DNA of 63,040 nucleotides from contig NZ_AONQ01000024.1 in assembly GCF_000342045.1 (NCBI RefSeq), positions 1 through 63,040 on the forward strand, written 5' to 3'. The notes under the pieces are model-generated. The model had not been told where the DNA came from. It did no database searches and was given only the letters and a program-made list of their open reading frames with translations. This document shows positions 17,901-26,328 of this stretch, one piece after another; position 1 is the first letter of the stretch; each line of letters opens with the position of its first letter. This DNA comes from Paramagnetospirillum caucaseum (GTDB taxonomy: Bacteria > Pseudomonadota > Alphaproteobacteria > Rhodospirillales > Magnetospirillaceae). The translations under genes were made by a program, and so were the position numbers.

Positions 17901-19791
17901 GCGGCTGGTCATCTGCGGTGGCGTAACGGGTGTGCCGGGCGCCAGGAACGTTCTGGAAATGGACGTCAATGCGCCGGAGGGCACGCCGCAGAAAGTCAAT
18001 CTCCGGCTCGGAGATCTCTGCGCCCGCATGGTGCAGGATGTTCCGGCCGTGTTGGCGGACTTGCTGGAGGTGGCGTCCTATGTTTATTGCGCCGACCAGT
18101 TCACTCGGCGCGGCCGGGATGGAATGCGGAGTATGGGAGCGGAATGGCGACGCCAGTTCCGCTTCATCATTCCTGTGCGTCGCCCCGACCTCTGGAATCG
18201 TCGGGATGTGATCGAGGCATTATGCGAGACGTTGGGCTTTCTGTCTGAGGATGCCTACGCCCTTGAATTCGTCGAGCATGGTTCACCGGCCACGGGATTG
18301 CAGCCCTACCTTGATCTCGGCCATTCGGCGGATCGTGGGTTTGTTCCCGATGAGGTGATGCTGTTCTCCGGCGGCCTCGATTCCTTTGCCGGGGCGGTGG
18401 ATAGTCTGATTGGCAACGGTCGCAAGGTGGCGTTGGTTAGCCATCGGGGCTCGTCCATGGTGACATCGCGACAATCGGCGCTATTGATTGCCTTGCGTAA
18501 TCGGACTCGGGCCAGTCAGCTTTTTCACGTCTATGTCAGTGTCAATAAAGGTCAGGAAGAGGCCGTCGAGTTCACCCAGCGGACGCGGTCATTTTTGTTC
18601 GCGAGCCTGGGACTGGTGGTGGCGCATCTGTTCGGGCAACGCACGATCCGGTTTTACGAGAATGGTGTCGTCAGCATCAATCTACCACTGGCCGAACATG
18701 TGCTGGGCGCACGGGCCACTCGTACCACCCATCCCCATGTATTGGCCGATTTCACCTCGCTGTTCTCGCTGCTGTTGGGTGAGGCGGTCTTGGTCGAAAA
18801 TCCCTATCTGTGGTTGACCAAGAGCGACGTGGTCGGTGTCATCGCCAAACATGGCTGTGCCGATCTTATTGCCGAGACATTCAGTTGCACACGCGTGCGC
18901 GAGGCGACCAAGCGCAAGCGCCATTGCGGTGTCTGCTCTCAATGTCTCGATCGTCACTTCGGCATCCTGGGGGCGGGCCTCGGTGAATACGAATCGGCCG
19001 AAGCTTATTCCGTCGATCTGTTCAAGGGCGAGCGCAAGCCCGGTACGGACGTGGTGATGGCTGAATCCTATGTGCTGAACGCCATGAAATTGGCAGGCAT
19101 GTCCGAGCAAGGATTCTTCAGCACGTTCGGGCAGGCATTTCGGGTGCTACCATATCTGCCGGGGCCGCCAGACGAGGCGGCGGCGAAGATCTATGATCTG
19201 CTCCGACGTCACGGCCAGACGGTGGCCCGTGTCGTTGATTGGGAATTGGGCAACAACGCCAGTTTGACGCATACGCTGGGCCTGCCGGATACATCGCTGT
19301 TGATGTTGCTGAAATCCACGTCCATGCGATCGATGGAAACGGTGGACCCGGCTGAGGTCGAGCCGCCCGCCTCCGAGCAGGCCGCAGCTGATGTCTCCCG
19401 GCGATCCGCCAACGGACTGTTTTTCGCCGTGGATGAGGAAAAGGAGCGCATTCTTTTCCGTGGTGGTGTCGAACTCGCCGGAGCAGGATTCAAGCTCTTG
19501 CGGGCTCTGGTGGCTGATTTCGCCGCAGATGTGACGGCCGGTCTTCCGCACGAAGAGCATCGCCTGATTAAAAGCGATGCTCTTGCCGAGCGTTTGGGAA
19601 TCGAGGAACCGACGTTGCGCAAGCGAGTCGTGCGGACCCGTAACGCCATCGAGAAGCAGTTCCTGGACAAGCTGGATGTTCAGATTGCCGACGATGCCGT
19701 TATCCAGAACGTCAATTGGCGTGGCTATCGCCTCAATCCCTACCTGCTCCAGATCCAGCCTGGGCAACTCGGTGACATCGGGTCCGACTGA
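17893..19791 (+). CDS. QueC-like PP-loop enzyme with C-terminal winged-helix domain
   Basis: The 632-residue protein has four parts. Residues 1-150 form an N-terminal extension like that of QatC/Cap9-type proteins (VASYVYCADQF, FIIPVRRPDLW). Residues 155-360 are a QueC-like N-type ATP-pyrophosphatase with LFSGGLDS at 157-164 and a four-Cys zinc site (C332, C345, C348, C351 in HCGVCSQCLDR). Residues 360-490 are unassigned. Residues about 505-620 resemble an OmpR-type winged helix (SDALAERLGIEEPTLRKRVV, then VNWRGYRLNP). QueC makes 7-cyano-7-deazaguanine; relatives in defence systems use related chemistry on proteins or nucleic acids. GGAGAG lies six bases before the ATG. The DNA-binding fusion is unusual. 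Confidence 0.8.
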   Translation: MAERLVICGGVTGVPGARNVLEMDVNAPEGTPQKVNLRLGDLCARMVQDVPAVLADLLEVASYVYCADQFTRRGRDGMRSMGAEWRRQFRFIIPVRRPDLWNRRDVIEALCETLGFLSEDAYALEFVEHGSPATGLQPYLDLGHSADRGFVPDEVMLFSGGLDSFAGAVDSLIGNGRKVALVSHRGSSMVTSRQSALLIALRNRTRASQLFHVYVSVNKGQEEAVEFTQRTRSFLFASLGLVVAHLFGQRTIRFYENGVVSINLPLAEHVLGARATRTTHPHVLADFTSLFSLLLGEAVLVENPYLWLTKSDVVGVIAKHGCADLIAETFSCTRVREATKRKRHCGVCSQCLDRHFGILGAGLGEYESAEAYSVDLFKGERKPGTDVVMAESYVLNAMKLAGMSEQGFFSTFGQAFRVLPYLPGPPDEAAAKIYDLLRRHGQTVARVVDWELGNNASLTHTLGLPDTSLLMLLKSTSMRSMETVDPAEVEPPASEQAAADVSRRSANGLFFAVDEEKERILFRGGVELAGAGFKLLRALVADFAADVTAGLPHEEHRLIKSDALAERLGIEEPTLRKRVVRTRNAIEKQFLDKLDVQIADDAVIQNVNWRGYRLNPYLLQIQPGQLGDIGSD

Positions 19792-19892
19792 CCCGATGTC
19801 ACGACTTTCCGGCCCGATGTCACAGCTTTTCCCGCAAAGCCGCAGCAATTCTCGGGCGACAGGCTCGAATATGTCACAACTTTGTTTGTGAC
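19772..19892. repeat. Cluster of GATGTCAC-type repeats after the QueC-like gene
   Basis: A perfect 13-bp inverted repeat, GTGACATCGGGTC (19772-19784) and GACCCGATGTCAC (19790-19802), spans the stop codon. GATGTCAC followed by R-R-CTTT recurs at 19795 and 19816, with ATGTCACAACTTT at 19871. The last copy forms another dyad, GTCACAA/TTGTGAC (19873-19892). ATGTCACAG recurs at the start codon at 19994. There is no T-run, so this is not a typical terminator. Options are binding sites for the winged-helix domain of the gene just upstream, or transposase-binding end repeats of a lost TGTCA-ended element. The rest of 19893-19993 shows nothing clear. Confidence 0.6.
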
Positions 19893-19993
19893 CATCCATA
19901 TCTCTCTCGGCGCGAAACCCTGAAAATCACTGCGAATTCAATCTATTGCTCTCGTTCCGACGCGGTCGGGGGCGCAATTCGTAGTGAGGTGCC

Positions 19994-20257
19994 ATGTCAC
20001 AGATCAAGTCTGACCAGCCCAAGGTGGTGACCGGTGATATCCGGCCGTTGCCGTATTTGACCCAGGAGGACATCGCCACGCGGTGGGCGATCAGCCCACG
20101 CACGCTGGAGCGGTGGCGCTGGCTGGGGATCGGCCCGCGTTACCTCAAGATCCGTGGCCGGGTGCGCTATCGCCAGGAAGACATCGACGCCTATGAGGCG
20201 GAGCAGGTGCGCGAAAGCACCTCGGCCACCGCTCCGGCGGCGGGAGGTGTCAAATGA
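19994..20257 (+). CDS. Helix-turn-helix (AlpA/MerR-like excisionase) protein
   Basis: The 87-residue protein carries a winged-HTH of the excisionase/AlpA type: LTQEDIATRWAISPRTLERW followed by the wing PRYLKIRGRVRYRQEDIDAY. Such proteins act as excisionases or early activators. It opens the phage early block and overlaps the next gene by four bases. ATG at 19994 follows TGAGG. Confidence 0.8.
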   Translation: MSQIKSDQPKVVTGDIRPLPYLTQEDIATRWAISPRTLERWRWLGIGPRYLKIRGRVRYRQEDIDAYEAEQVRESTSATAPAAGGVK

Positions 20258-20553
20258 TCGCCGCCACCGCCATGCCGGTGTTGGGCGAGGGCGCCTTCCT
20301 CGCCTGGCTCGACCGCGCCGCCCCCGGCGAGCGGATCGCCTATCACGAGGGCCATCTCGGCTGCGACCGTGCTTTCCGGATATCGCACCTGCCGGAGCCG
20401 GTGCGGGCCGAGATCAATCGCGTCGCCGTCTGCGCCATGGATCTGGCCGGGCAGGGGCGGGTGGTATTGGCCCAGCGCCGGGTCGGCGAGGACCGGGTGG
20501 CCTATCTCGCTATCAAGGCGACCCCACCGAAAGCCAAAGGAGGCCGGGCATGA
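20254..20553 (+). CDS. Phage early protein of unknown function
   Basis: This 99-residue protein is not recognised by motif. It has an N-terminal FLAWLDRAAPGERIAYHEGH segment and a beta-rich C-terminal half ending in a basic tail (KATPPKAKGGRA). Similar small proteins sit in the early block of rhodospirillale phages, upstream of the nuclease. Four-base overlaps with both neighbours show that it belongs to the same transcript. Confidence 0.65.
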   Translation: MIAATAMPVLGEGAFLAWLDRAAPGERIAYHEGHLGCDRAFRISHLPEPVRAEINRVAVCAMDLAGQGRVVLAQRRVGEDRVAYLAIKATPPKAKGGRA

Positions 20554-21302
20554 CCGCCAATCCGTTCGAGCGCCACGGCCTCGCCCATCTGTCGGCCAGC
20601 CAGCTCAACCTGTACCGCGCCAGCCCGGCCCTGTGGGTGGTGGAATACCTGTTGAAGGTGCGCGGCAGTGTCGGTGTCGCCGCCCATTGCGGCACCTCGG
20701 TGGAGGCGGGCGTTGCCGCCGGTCTGCTCGATCCGGCCATGGCGGTGGAGGATTGCACCGCCATGGCCCAGAAGCGCTACCGCGAGCTGACCCTGCTGTC
20801 GGGCGATGCCAAGCGCGACGATAAGGGCGCCGAAATCCCCGGCATGGTCGGCCATGCCCTGGAGGCGCTCAGGCCCTACGGCGTACCCTCGGCCACCCAG
20901 CAGCGCATCGAGGTGCATCTCGACGGTGTGGCGGTGCCGGTGATCGGCTTCAAGGATTTCAGTTTCGACGCCCACGGCCTTGATGTGGACCTCAAGACCT
21001 CGGCCCGTCTGCCCTCGCAGATGAGCCAGGAGCACCGGGTCCAGGGCGCCATTTACTTCTCGGCCTCGGGCAACCGCGAGCAGCGGTTCTGCTACGCCAC
21101 CAAGGCCAAGTGCACGGTGTACCGGCTGGAGGAGCCGCACGAGGCTTTGGCCCAGGCCCGGCGCATCGCGCTCGCCATGTCGCGGTTGCTGGCGCTCAGC
21201 GCCGATGCCGCAGAGATCGCCGGCCTGCTGGTGCCCGATTACTCGCAATTCCGCTGGTCGGCGGAAACCCGTGCCGCCGGGCGCGACCTCTACGGCATCT
21301 GA
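20550..21302 (+). CDS. PD-(D/E)XK-family phage nuclease (RecB/Cas4-like)
   Basis: The 250-residue protein starts with the LSASQLNLYRASPALWVVEY box seen at the front of RecB-type nuclease domains. It has the catalytic core pattern GFKDFSFDAHGLDVDLKTS, giving the D-(x)n-D-x-K motif, and a later QEHRVQGAIYFSA segment (motif Q). It probably processes DNA ends in phage recombination with the next gene's ssDNA-binding candidate. Its ribosome site AAAGGAGG lies in the previous gene, with an ATGA overlap. Confidence 0.8.
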   Translation: MTANPFERHGLAHLSASQLNLYRASPALWVVEYLLKVRGSVGVAAHCGTSVEAGVAAGLLDPAMAVEDCTAMAQKRYRELTLLSGDAKRDDKGAEIPGMVGHALEALRPYGVPSATQQRIEVHLDGVAVPVIGFKDFSFDAHGLDVDLKTSARLPSQMSQEHRVQGAIYFSASGNREQRFCYATKAKCTVYRLEEPHEALAQARRIALAMSRLLALSADAAEIAGLLVPDYSQFRWSAETRAAGRDLYGI

Positions 21303-21329
21303 TAACGCCAATCGCGAAGGAAACGCATC

Positions 21330-21962
21330 ATGCCTCTTAACATCGGATCGAGCGGCGAGGCCGCCAATTACCTCAAGTTCAACGCCAAGTCGGGCCGGCT
21401 GGCCATCAATGACGCCGAAGGCGACCAGATCGAGATCGCCAACCTGACCGCCATCTTCGATCTGGAGCGTATCGTCACCGGCTGGCTGCGCTTCCGCGAA
21501 GGCCAGGCCCCCGAGCGCCTGCTCGACCATCCCAATGGCGGCAGTGCTCCCCGGCCCGAGGGCGAGGGCTTCAAGCGCGGCTTCGTGCTGCAGGTCTACA
21601 GCCGCAACGCCCTGGGCGGCGTGCGCGAGATGTCGGGCAACAGCCTGCATCTGTGCAATGCCGTCAACGCCCTCTATGCCGATTGGGAAGCGGGCCGGGA
21701 CGAGCATCGCGGTCAGGTGCCGGTGGTGGTGTTGGACTCGGTGCAGCCCATGAAGGACCGCTACGGCACCAATTACCGCCCGGTGTTCCGCATCACCAAA
21801 TGGGTGGAGCGCCCCGCCGATCTGGTCGAGGTGGTGGCGGTGGAATCCAATGTCCAGGCTCCCGGTGCGCGGACATCTGCCCCGTCCGGTGGGCAGAAGC
21901 CGGTGGCACCGCCCAGCCAAAGCCCGCCCCAAGCCGATCCCATGATGTCGTCCGAGTTCTGA
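21330..21962 (+). CDS. Candidate phage ssDNA-binding protein
   Basis: The 210-residue protein has a beta-rich core with evenly spaced aromatic residues (FVLQVYSRN, YRPVFRITKWVERP) and a flexible Pro/Ser/Gln-rich tail from about residue 175, ending MMSSEF. That layout recalls phage single-strand-binding proteins, and the gene lies between a recombination nuclease and a primase-helicase. No specific OB-fold motif can be proven by eye. Confidence 0.5.
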   Translation: MPLNIGSSGEAANYLKFNAKSGRLAINDAEGDQIEIANLTAIFDLERIVTGWLRFREGQAPERLLDHPNGGSAPRPEGEGFKRGFVLQVYSRNALGGVREMSGNSLHLCNAVNALYADWEAGRDEHRGQVPVVVLDSVQPMKDRYGTNYRPVFRITKWVERPADLVEVVAVESNVQAPGARTSAPSGGQKPVAPPSQSPPQADPMMSSEF

Positions 21963-22044
21963 CGGACGCTGCCCCTTGGCCCCGTCGTTCCGGCGGGGTC
22001 CTTGGAGAGCGCCCCCAGCACCTTCCCTGGATCAGCCGTCGATC

Positions 22045-24207
22045 ATGACCAACGTCACCCCTTTGCTTGAACCGGACGCAGCCATCATGCTCCGCCACCT
22101 GGAGCATCTATTCGGCGGCGATCTGGATGGCTGCCAGGACGGGCTGGTCGAAATCGCTTGGACCGACGGTGCCAGCGGTCGCCTTCAGCACGCTAGGCTG
22201 GTCGGCACCGACGATTTGGACGAGGCGGCCGAATTCGCCGCCGCCGCCAACCGCATTCCCGGCCAGAACATCTATGTCGGCGCCGCCCTGCGCCAATCCG
22301 GGACGTCGCCGTTCGGGCGGGCCGATGACAGCGATGTCCTGGCGCTGCCGGCCTTCTATGTGGATCTCGACGATGCCGGCGCCGCCGATGCCGCCAAATC
22401 CCGCTATCGGCATTGCCCGCCCACCGCCGCAGTGGTCACCGGCCGCCATCCCCATTTGCGGGTGCAATTGTGGTGGCGGCACGAATCGCCTGAGCGTGAT
22501 CCAGGTCTCTGCCGCCGTCAGAACCGGGCGCTGGCCCTGGCTTTCGGCGGTGACATCAAGGTGGTCAATCCGTCCCGCGTCATGCGTCTTGCCGGATCGG
22601 TGGCGTGGCCGTCGAAGCCGGGCCGGGTGCTGGAGCGCACCGAGTTGCACACCTTCGCCGATGGCCGGCCGGTGCTGTATCTGCCCGGTCAACTGGCGAA
22701 GGTATTTCCGCCGGTGGAGGTGGTCGAACTTGCCCCGACCCCCGATATCCCCCAATCCGGCCTCGCCATCGGCAATGCCGCCCAGGGCGTCAGCGCCGGC
22801 GGGGTGATGGCGGCGGTGCGGGCCGGTGATCACTGGCACGACAACATGGTTCGCCTCGTTGGCCATTGGATCGCGCGGGGCTGGTCCGATGCCGAAATCA
22901 TCGCCGCCGCCGAATCCCTGACCCTGCCGGGCTGGACCGCCGCTCAGACCCACGTCGAGGTGGCGGCCATGATCGCCGGGGGCCGCGCCAAATGGGCCAT
23001 CCCCAATCCCGATCATGCTCTCGAGGAGGATTTCAGCTCGGGGCCGCCGCTGGAGCCGGGCTTTCTCGACGCCTTCGCGCCCGGCCTGATCCCCCGTCGC
23101 CGCTGGATACTGGGCCGCATGCTGCTGCGCCGGGCGGTGACGGTGATGGTGGCGCCACCCGGCGTCGGCAAATCAACCCTCAGCATCGAGCAGGCGGTCG
23201 CCGTCGCCACCGGCCGCGAGATCACCAATCTCGCCGTCCACGAATCGGCCAGGGTGTGGCTCTACAACAACGAGGATGATCTCGACGAACTCAAGCGCCG
23301 TCTTGCCGCCGTGCTGGAATTCTGGCGCATCCCCTTCGCCGAGATCCGGGGCCGCGTGGCTTTGAACAGCGGCGCCGACCATCCCCTGCTGGTGGCGACG
23401 CGAGACAGCGCCGGCAATGTGGTGCGCCGCCCCGACGTCGATGCCTGCATCGAGCATGTTCGCCGCCATGCCATCGGCGTGCTGGTGGTCGATCCCTTCG
23501 TCGAGACCCATGCCGCCGACGAAAACAGCAATGACCAGATGAAGGCGGTGGCGGCCATGTTCCGCGACATCGCCCAGAAGGGCGATTGCTCCGTGCTGCT
23601 GGTGCATCATACCGCCAAGCCGCCGCAAGGCTCCAGCGACGGCCATGCCGGCAACATGAACACCGCGCGTGGCGCCAGCGCCTTGCCGGGCATCGCCCGC
23701 GTGGTGCAGACCCTGTTCTCCATGAGTCCGTCCGATGCCGAGAAACTCAACGTTCCGGCTGAGAACCGCCATCGCTACATCCGCCTCGACGACGCCAAGG
23801 CCAATCTCGGCCTGATCTCGGCCGATGCCCGCTGGTTCCGGCGCGAAGGCGTCACCATCGCCAATGGCGACGAGGTCGGGGTTCTGGTGCCGGAGGATCT
23901 GGCCGACATCGCCGCCACGATGACCGCCCAGGTGGCCCCCGACGTTCTCGATACCGTACTGGCCGAGATCGGCCGCGCCTGGGACTGCGGCGATCCCTAC
24001 AGCGATGCCCCCCAGGCCCGCGACCGTCATCTGCTCAAGGCGCTGCCGCCCCGGCTCGGTCTGCCGACCGAACTGGTCCGCGCCGCCTATCTCCGGCTGT
24101 GCGATCTGCGCCGGCTCAAGGTCGATGTGGTCGACCGCAATTCCAAGCGCAAGGGCTTGCGGCCGGTATCCGGTGCTGCGGAGGTCCCCAATGACGCAAC
24201 AGATTGA
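22045..24207 (+). CDS. Primase-helicase: AEP/RepB-like primase fused to RepA-type AAA ATPase
   Basis: The 720-residue protein has an N-terminal primase-like region with the acidic FYVDLDDAG motif, a following TGRHPHLRVQLWW and NPSRVMRLAGSVAWP, as in archaeo-eukaryotic-type primases of plasmids and phages. The C-terminal half is a RecA-fold helicase with Walker A APPGVGKST (about residue 370), Walker B-like VLVVDPFVE and LLVHHTAKP. It should initiate and drive phage replication. ATG at 22045 is chosen over an upstream in-frame ATG at 21976, whose extension looks non-coding. The gene ends beside a GCGGAAGT array that may be its target. Confidence 0.85.
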   Translation: MTNVTPLLEPDAAIMLRHLEHLFGGDLDGCQDGLVEIAWTDGASGRLQHARLVGTDDLDEAAEFAAAANRIPGQNIYVGAALRQSGTSPFGRADDSDVLALPAFYVDLDDAGAADAAKSRYRHCPPTAAVVTGRHPHLRVQLWWRHESPERDPGLCRRQNRALALAFGGDIKVVNPSRVMRLAGSVAWPSKPGRVLERTELHTFADGRPVLYLPGQLAKVFPPVEVVELAPTPDIPQSGLAIGNAAQGVSAGGVMAAVRAGDHWHDNMVRLVGHWIARGWSDAEIIAAAESLTLPGWTAAQTHVEVAAMIAGGRAKWAIPNPDHALEEDFSSGPPLEPGFLDAFAPGLIPRRRWILGRMLLRRAVTVMVAPPGVGKSTLSIEQAVAVATGREITNLAVHESARVWLYNNEDDLDELKRRLAAVLEFWRIPFAEIRGRVALNSGADHPLLVATRDSAGNVVRRPDVDACIEHVRRHAIGVLVVDPFVETHAADENSNDQMKAVAAMFRDIAQKGDCSVLLVHHTAKPPQGSSDGHAGNMNTARGASALPGIARVVQTLFSMSPSDAEKLNVPAENRHRYIRLDDAKANLGLISADARWFRREGVTIANGDEVGVLVPEDLADIAATMTAQVAPDVLDTVLAEIGRAWDCGDPYSDAPQARDRHLLKALPPRLGLPTELVRAAYLRLCDLRRLKVDVVDRNSKRKGLRPVSGAAEVPNDATD

Positions 24208-24220
24208 AACCACAGAATTT

Positions 24221-24454
24221 GCGGAAGTTGCGGAAGTCTTGCGGAAGTTCCTTCTCCGCAACCTCCGCGCCGACTGCGGAAGTTTACGGAAGTCCGCGGA
24301 GGTTAACTTCCGCAACCTCCGCAAATCGACAGATCAGAACGGGATAACCAATTGGAAACACAGGGCTTATCCCGCTTGCGGAAGTCCAGTGCGGAAGTCA
24401 CGGAGGTTGACCGCTAACCCATTGATTTTGCATGCGGAGGTTTGCGGCGGAAGT
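24221..24454. repeat. GCGGAAGT repeat array, candidate phage replication origin
   Basis: Seven exact direct copies of GCGGAAGT lie at 24221, 24230, 24241, 24276, 24378, 24391 and 24447, with an exact inverted copy ACTTCCGC at 24306. Related GCGGAGG/CCTCCGC and CGGAAGT forms fill the gaps. The array follows immediately on the primase-helicase gene, a usual place for iterons. An open frame at 24191-24550 crosses it but looks like a by-product of the repeats. 24455-24546 shows nothing clear beyond a GCGC-rich stretch. Confidence 0.65.
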
Positions 24455-24546
24455 TCCTCCCCCCATACCCCCCTCTGCGCGTATGCGCGCGCGAGGATCT
24501 CGCGCCCATCCGCGCCGTCCACACCTCAGACCAGCGGGAGACCGTC

Positions 24547-25101
24547 ATGACCCATCCGGCACGCCCGTCCCATGACCTCGCCTCCGACCCGTGGGCGCCG
24601 TCCAATGCCGTCATCCAGTCCATGGTCGAGGGCCTGGACCTGATCGCGGCCGATATGGAGCGCAAATGGGGCATCGGCCGCTTGCGGCTGCTGGTGTCCG
24701 ACCTGCTGCGGGCCAAGTTCGATGCCCAGCGCGGCAAGCTCGAAGCCGCCATCGCCAGCGGGCGGGAGACCTATGTCCGGGTCCAGGCCGAGGGCATGCG
24801 CAAGGCCTGGGCGGCGCTGGACAAGGCGGCGACCGAAACCGGCGGCCAGCCGCTGTCGCCCCAGGTGTGGGAATGCGTCCTGCCCGAGACCGGCGAGATC
24901 GTCGCCATCGTCCGCACCGAGGCCGAGGCCAGTGCCGTCTGCCGTCACGGCAGAGTGTTCACCCTGGCCGAGATCGCCCGGCTGATCGCCGCGCTGGGTG
25001 ACACCGTGCTGGGCGTCAAGCAGGCCTTTCCCGGCACCGAGATCACCCGCATCGGCCTGGCCACCATCGACTGGAAGGAGGGCGACCCGATCCCATTCTG
25101 A
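24547..25101 (+). CDS. Phage protein of unknown function
   Basis: The 184-residue protein is mainly helical up to about 100 (MVEGLDLIAADMERKW, AKFDAQRGKLEAAIAS), followed by a short mixed domain (CVLPETGEIVAIVRTEAEA) and a C-terminal ITRIGLATIDWKEGDPIPF. No enzyme motif is visible. ATG at 24547 is the first start after the repeat array, in the early operon. Confidence 0.65.
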   Translation: MTHPARPSHDLASDPWAPSNAVIQSMVEGLDLIAADMERKWGIGRLRLLVSDLLRAKFDAQRGKLEAAIASGRETYVRVQAEGMRKAWAALDKAATETGGQPLSPQVWECVLPETGEIVAIVRTEAEASAVCRHGRVFTLAEIARLIAALGDTVLGVKQAFPGTEITRIGLATIDWKEGDPIPF

Positions 25102-25180
25102 GCCGAACGGCGGCGGGTCGTCCCACCAAGAACACCCCGCCGCCGCCCACACCACGACAATCCCATGGAAGGAGATCCTC

Positions 25181-25273
25181 ATGGCAGTCCCGACTCTGCC
25201 CGTTCAGGGCGACATTGCAAGCATTCCGGCGCTACCGGCCTGGGCCGTCGATGCCCAGGGAGGTGCGCGATGA
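25181..25273 (+). CDS. Small 30-residue phage peptide
   Basis: A GGAG ribosome site (25171-25174) is six bases before an ATG that opens a 30-codon frame (MAVPTLPVQGDIASIP start). Its stop overlaps the next start as ATGA. The good ribosome site and coupling argue for translation, possibly mainly to deliver ribosomes to the next gene. Function unknown. Confidence 0.4.
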   Translation: MAVPTLPVQGDIASIPALPAWAVDAQGGAR

Positions 25274-25467
25274 CGTATTTCCCCAAAGGCTTCGGCGGCG
25301 AGCGTCGCGATGCCGAGCGGGTCAAGCGCGACGGCTGGCGGGAAAGCGGTGTCCTGGTCATCGCCGAGGATGACCAGCGCCTCACTTGGCCCGAGCGCGA
25401 ACTGATCCGCCAGCTTGGGCAAAAGCTCTACGGCACCCGTCCGGCCAAGGAGGTTGATCATGGCTGA
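25270..25467 (+). CDS. Small basic phage protein
   Basis: The 65-residue protein (MTYFPKGFGGERRDAERVKR start) is rich in Arg/Lys/Glu in its N-terminal half and has LTWPERELIRQLGQKLYG near the C-terminus. It overlaps the peptide upstream (ATGA) and the next gene by eight bases. No function is recognised. Confidence 0.55.
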   Translation: MTYFPKGFGGERRDAERVKRDGWRESGVLVIAEDDQRLTWPERELIRQLGQKLYGTRPAKEVDHG

Positions 25468-25903
25468 AGCCACGCTGACTCCGGCCGAGGTCGAGGAGCG
25501 TCTCGCCGAAGCCGCCGATATCCTGCGTCGTCTTCCGGAATCCAGGGTGCAGGGCCATGCCAGCGCTTGGCCGCCCTATGTGCGGGAATACTGGGAATCC
25601 TACGGCGTCGCCGAGGTCAAGCTGCGCCGCCCGCCACCCTCGGCTGCCGCCATCACCCGCATGGACGAGGCATTGCCGTGGCTGACCTGGCTTGATCCCA
25701 CCGATGCCAAGATCGTCTGGTTGCGGGCCAATGGCGACCGCTGGAAGGTCATTTGCTGGTCGGTGGGCATGCAGCGTTCCGCCGTCCATCAGCACTGGCT
25801 GTACGGCCTTTGCGTCATCGCCTGGAGGCTGCGGGGGCAAGCGGTGCCCGTCAAACGATCGCGCCAGTTCCTGATCGATCGGATGCAGGCGGTGTCGCGG
25901 TGA
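25460..25903 (+). CDS. DUF6362-like phage protein
   Basis: The 147-residue protein has a central WLDPTDAKIVWLRANGDRW segment followed by KVICWSVGMQRSAVHQHWLY and a WRLRGQAVPVKRSRQF tail. This is the pattern of the DUF6362 family of alphaproteobacterial phages, which looks like an HTH of the sigma-region-4 kind. Such genes usually lie shortly before the packaging genes and might act as late regulators; that role is inferred. AAGGAGG precedes the ATG. Confidence 0.7.
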   Translation: MAEATLTPAEVEERLAEAADILRRLPESRVQGHASAWPPYVREYWESYGVAEVKLRRPPPSAAAITRMDEALPWLTWLDPTDAKIVWLRANGDRWKVICWSVGMQRSAVHQHWLYGLCVIAWRLRGQAVPVKRSRQFLIDRMQAVSR

Positions 25904-25977
25904 CGGTCGGAGCAGGGGCGGTTCACCACCGCTCCTGCTCAATTGCACCAAACAGCGCAAGGTGCTATATATCGCTC

Positions 25978-26328
25978 ATGATTACGTCCGAACAGGTTCG
26001 CGCCGCCAGGGCGCTTCTCCGCATCGAGCAGGATGATCTGGCGCGTCGCGCCCACATCTCCGCCGCCACCATTCGGCGGCTGGAGGCGTTCAATGGCGTT
26101 CAGCGGGTATCTCCCGGCACGGTGAAGGAAGTTCAGCGGGCGCTGGAGGAGGCGGGGGCGGAATTCATCGACGACGGTGTTCGCCGCCGCCCGGCACGGG
26201 ATCGCGCCAGGGCGGATGAACTGTTCGCCGACATCATGGCGATCGCCCGTCACGGCGCGGCCCGCCCGGTGATCAATCCCGGCTTCTCCGAGGCCGACCT
26301 CTACGGCGACGACGGTCTGCCGTCGTGA
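25978..26328 (+). CDS. Antitoxin-like protein: Xre HTH fused to a VapB-type tail
   Basis: The 116-residue protein has an N-terminal Xre helix-turn-helix (VRAARALLRIEQDDLARRAH then ISAATIRRLEAF). Its C-terminal tail (about 75-116) reads ARADELFADIMAIARHG and ends GFSEADLYGDDGLPS, very like the toxin-binding end of VapB antitoxins. It overlaps the PIN-domain toxin gene as GTGA. The Xre-VapB combination is unusual, since VapB proteins normally carry AbrB, RHH or Phd DNA-binding domains. It may repress its own operon. Confidence 0.75.
   Translation: MITSEQVRAARALLRIEQDDLARRAHISAATIRRLEAFNGVQRVSPGTVKEVQRALEEAGAEFIDDGVRRRPARDRARADELFADIMAIARHGAARPVINPGFSEADLYGDDGLPS

Noticed and set aside
17103-19791. 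A standard Qat system or a queuosine biosynthesis operon
   Set aside because: No QatA ATPase, TatD-like QatD, queD, queE or queF genes adjoin; the large protein is longer and has an added winged helix.
24191-24550. Open frame through the GCGGAAGT array with a GAGG upstream
   Set aside because: Its sequence is dictated by the repeats (EVAEV and NLRK runs) and ends in a low-complexity Ser/Pro/Arg tail; the repeat array explains the stretch better.
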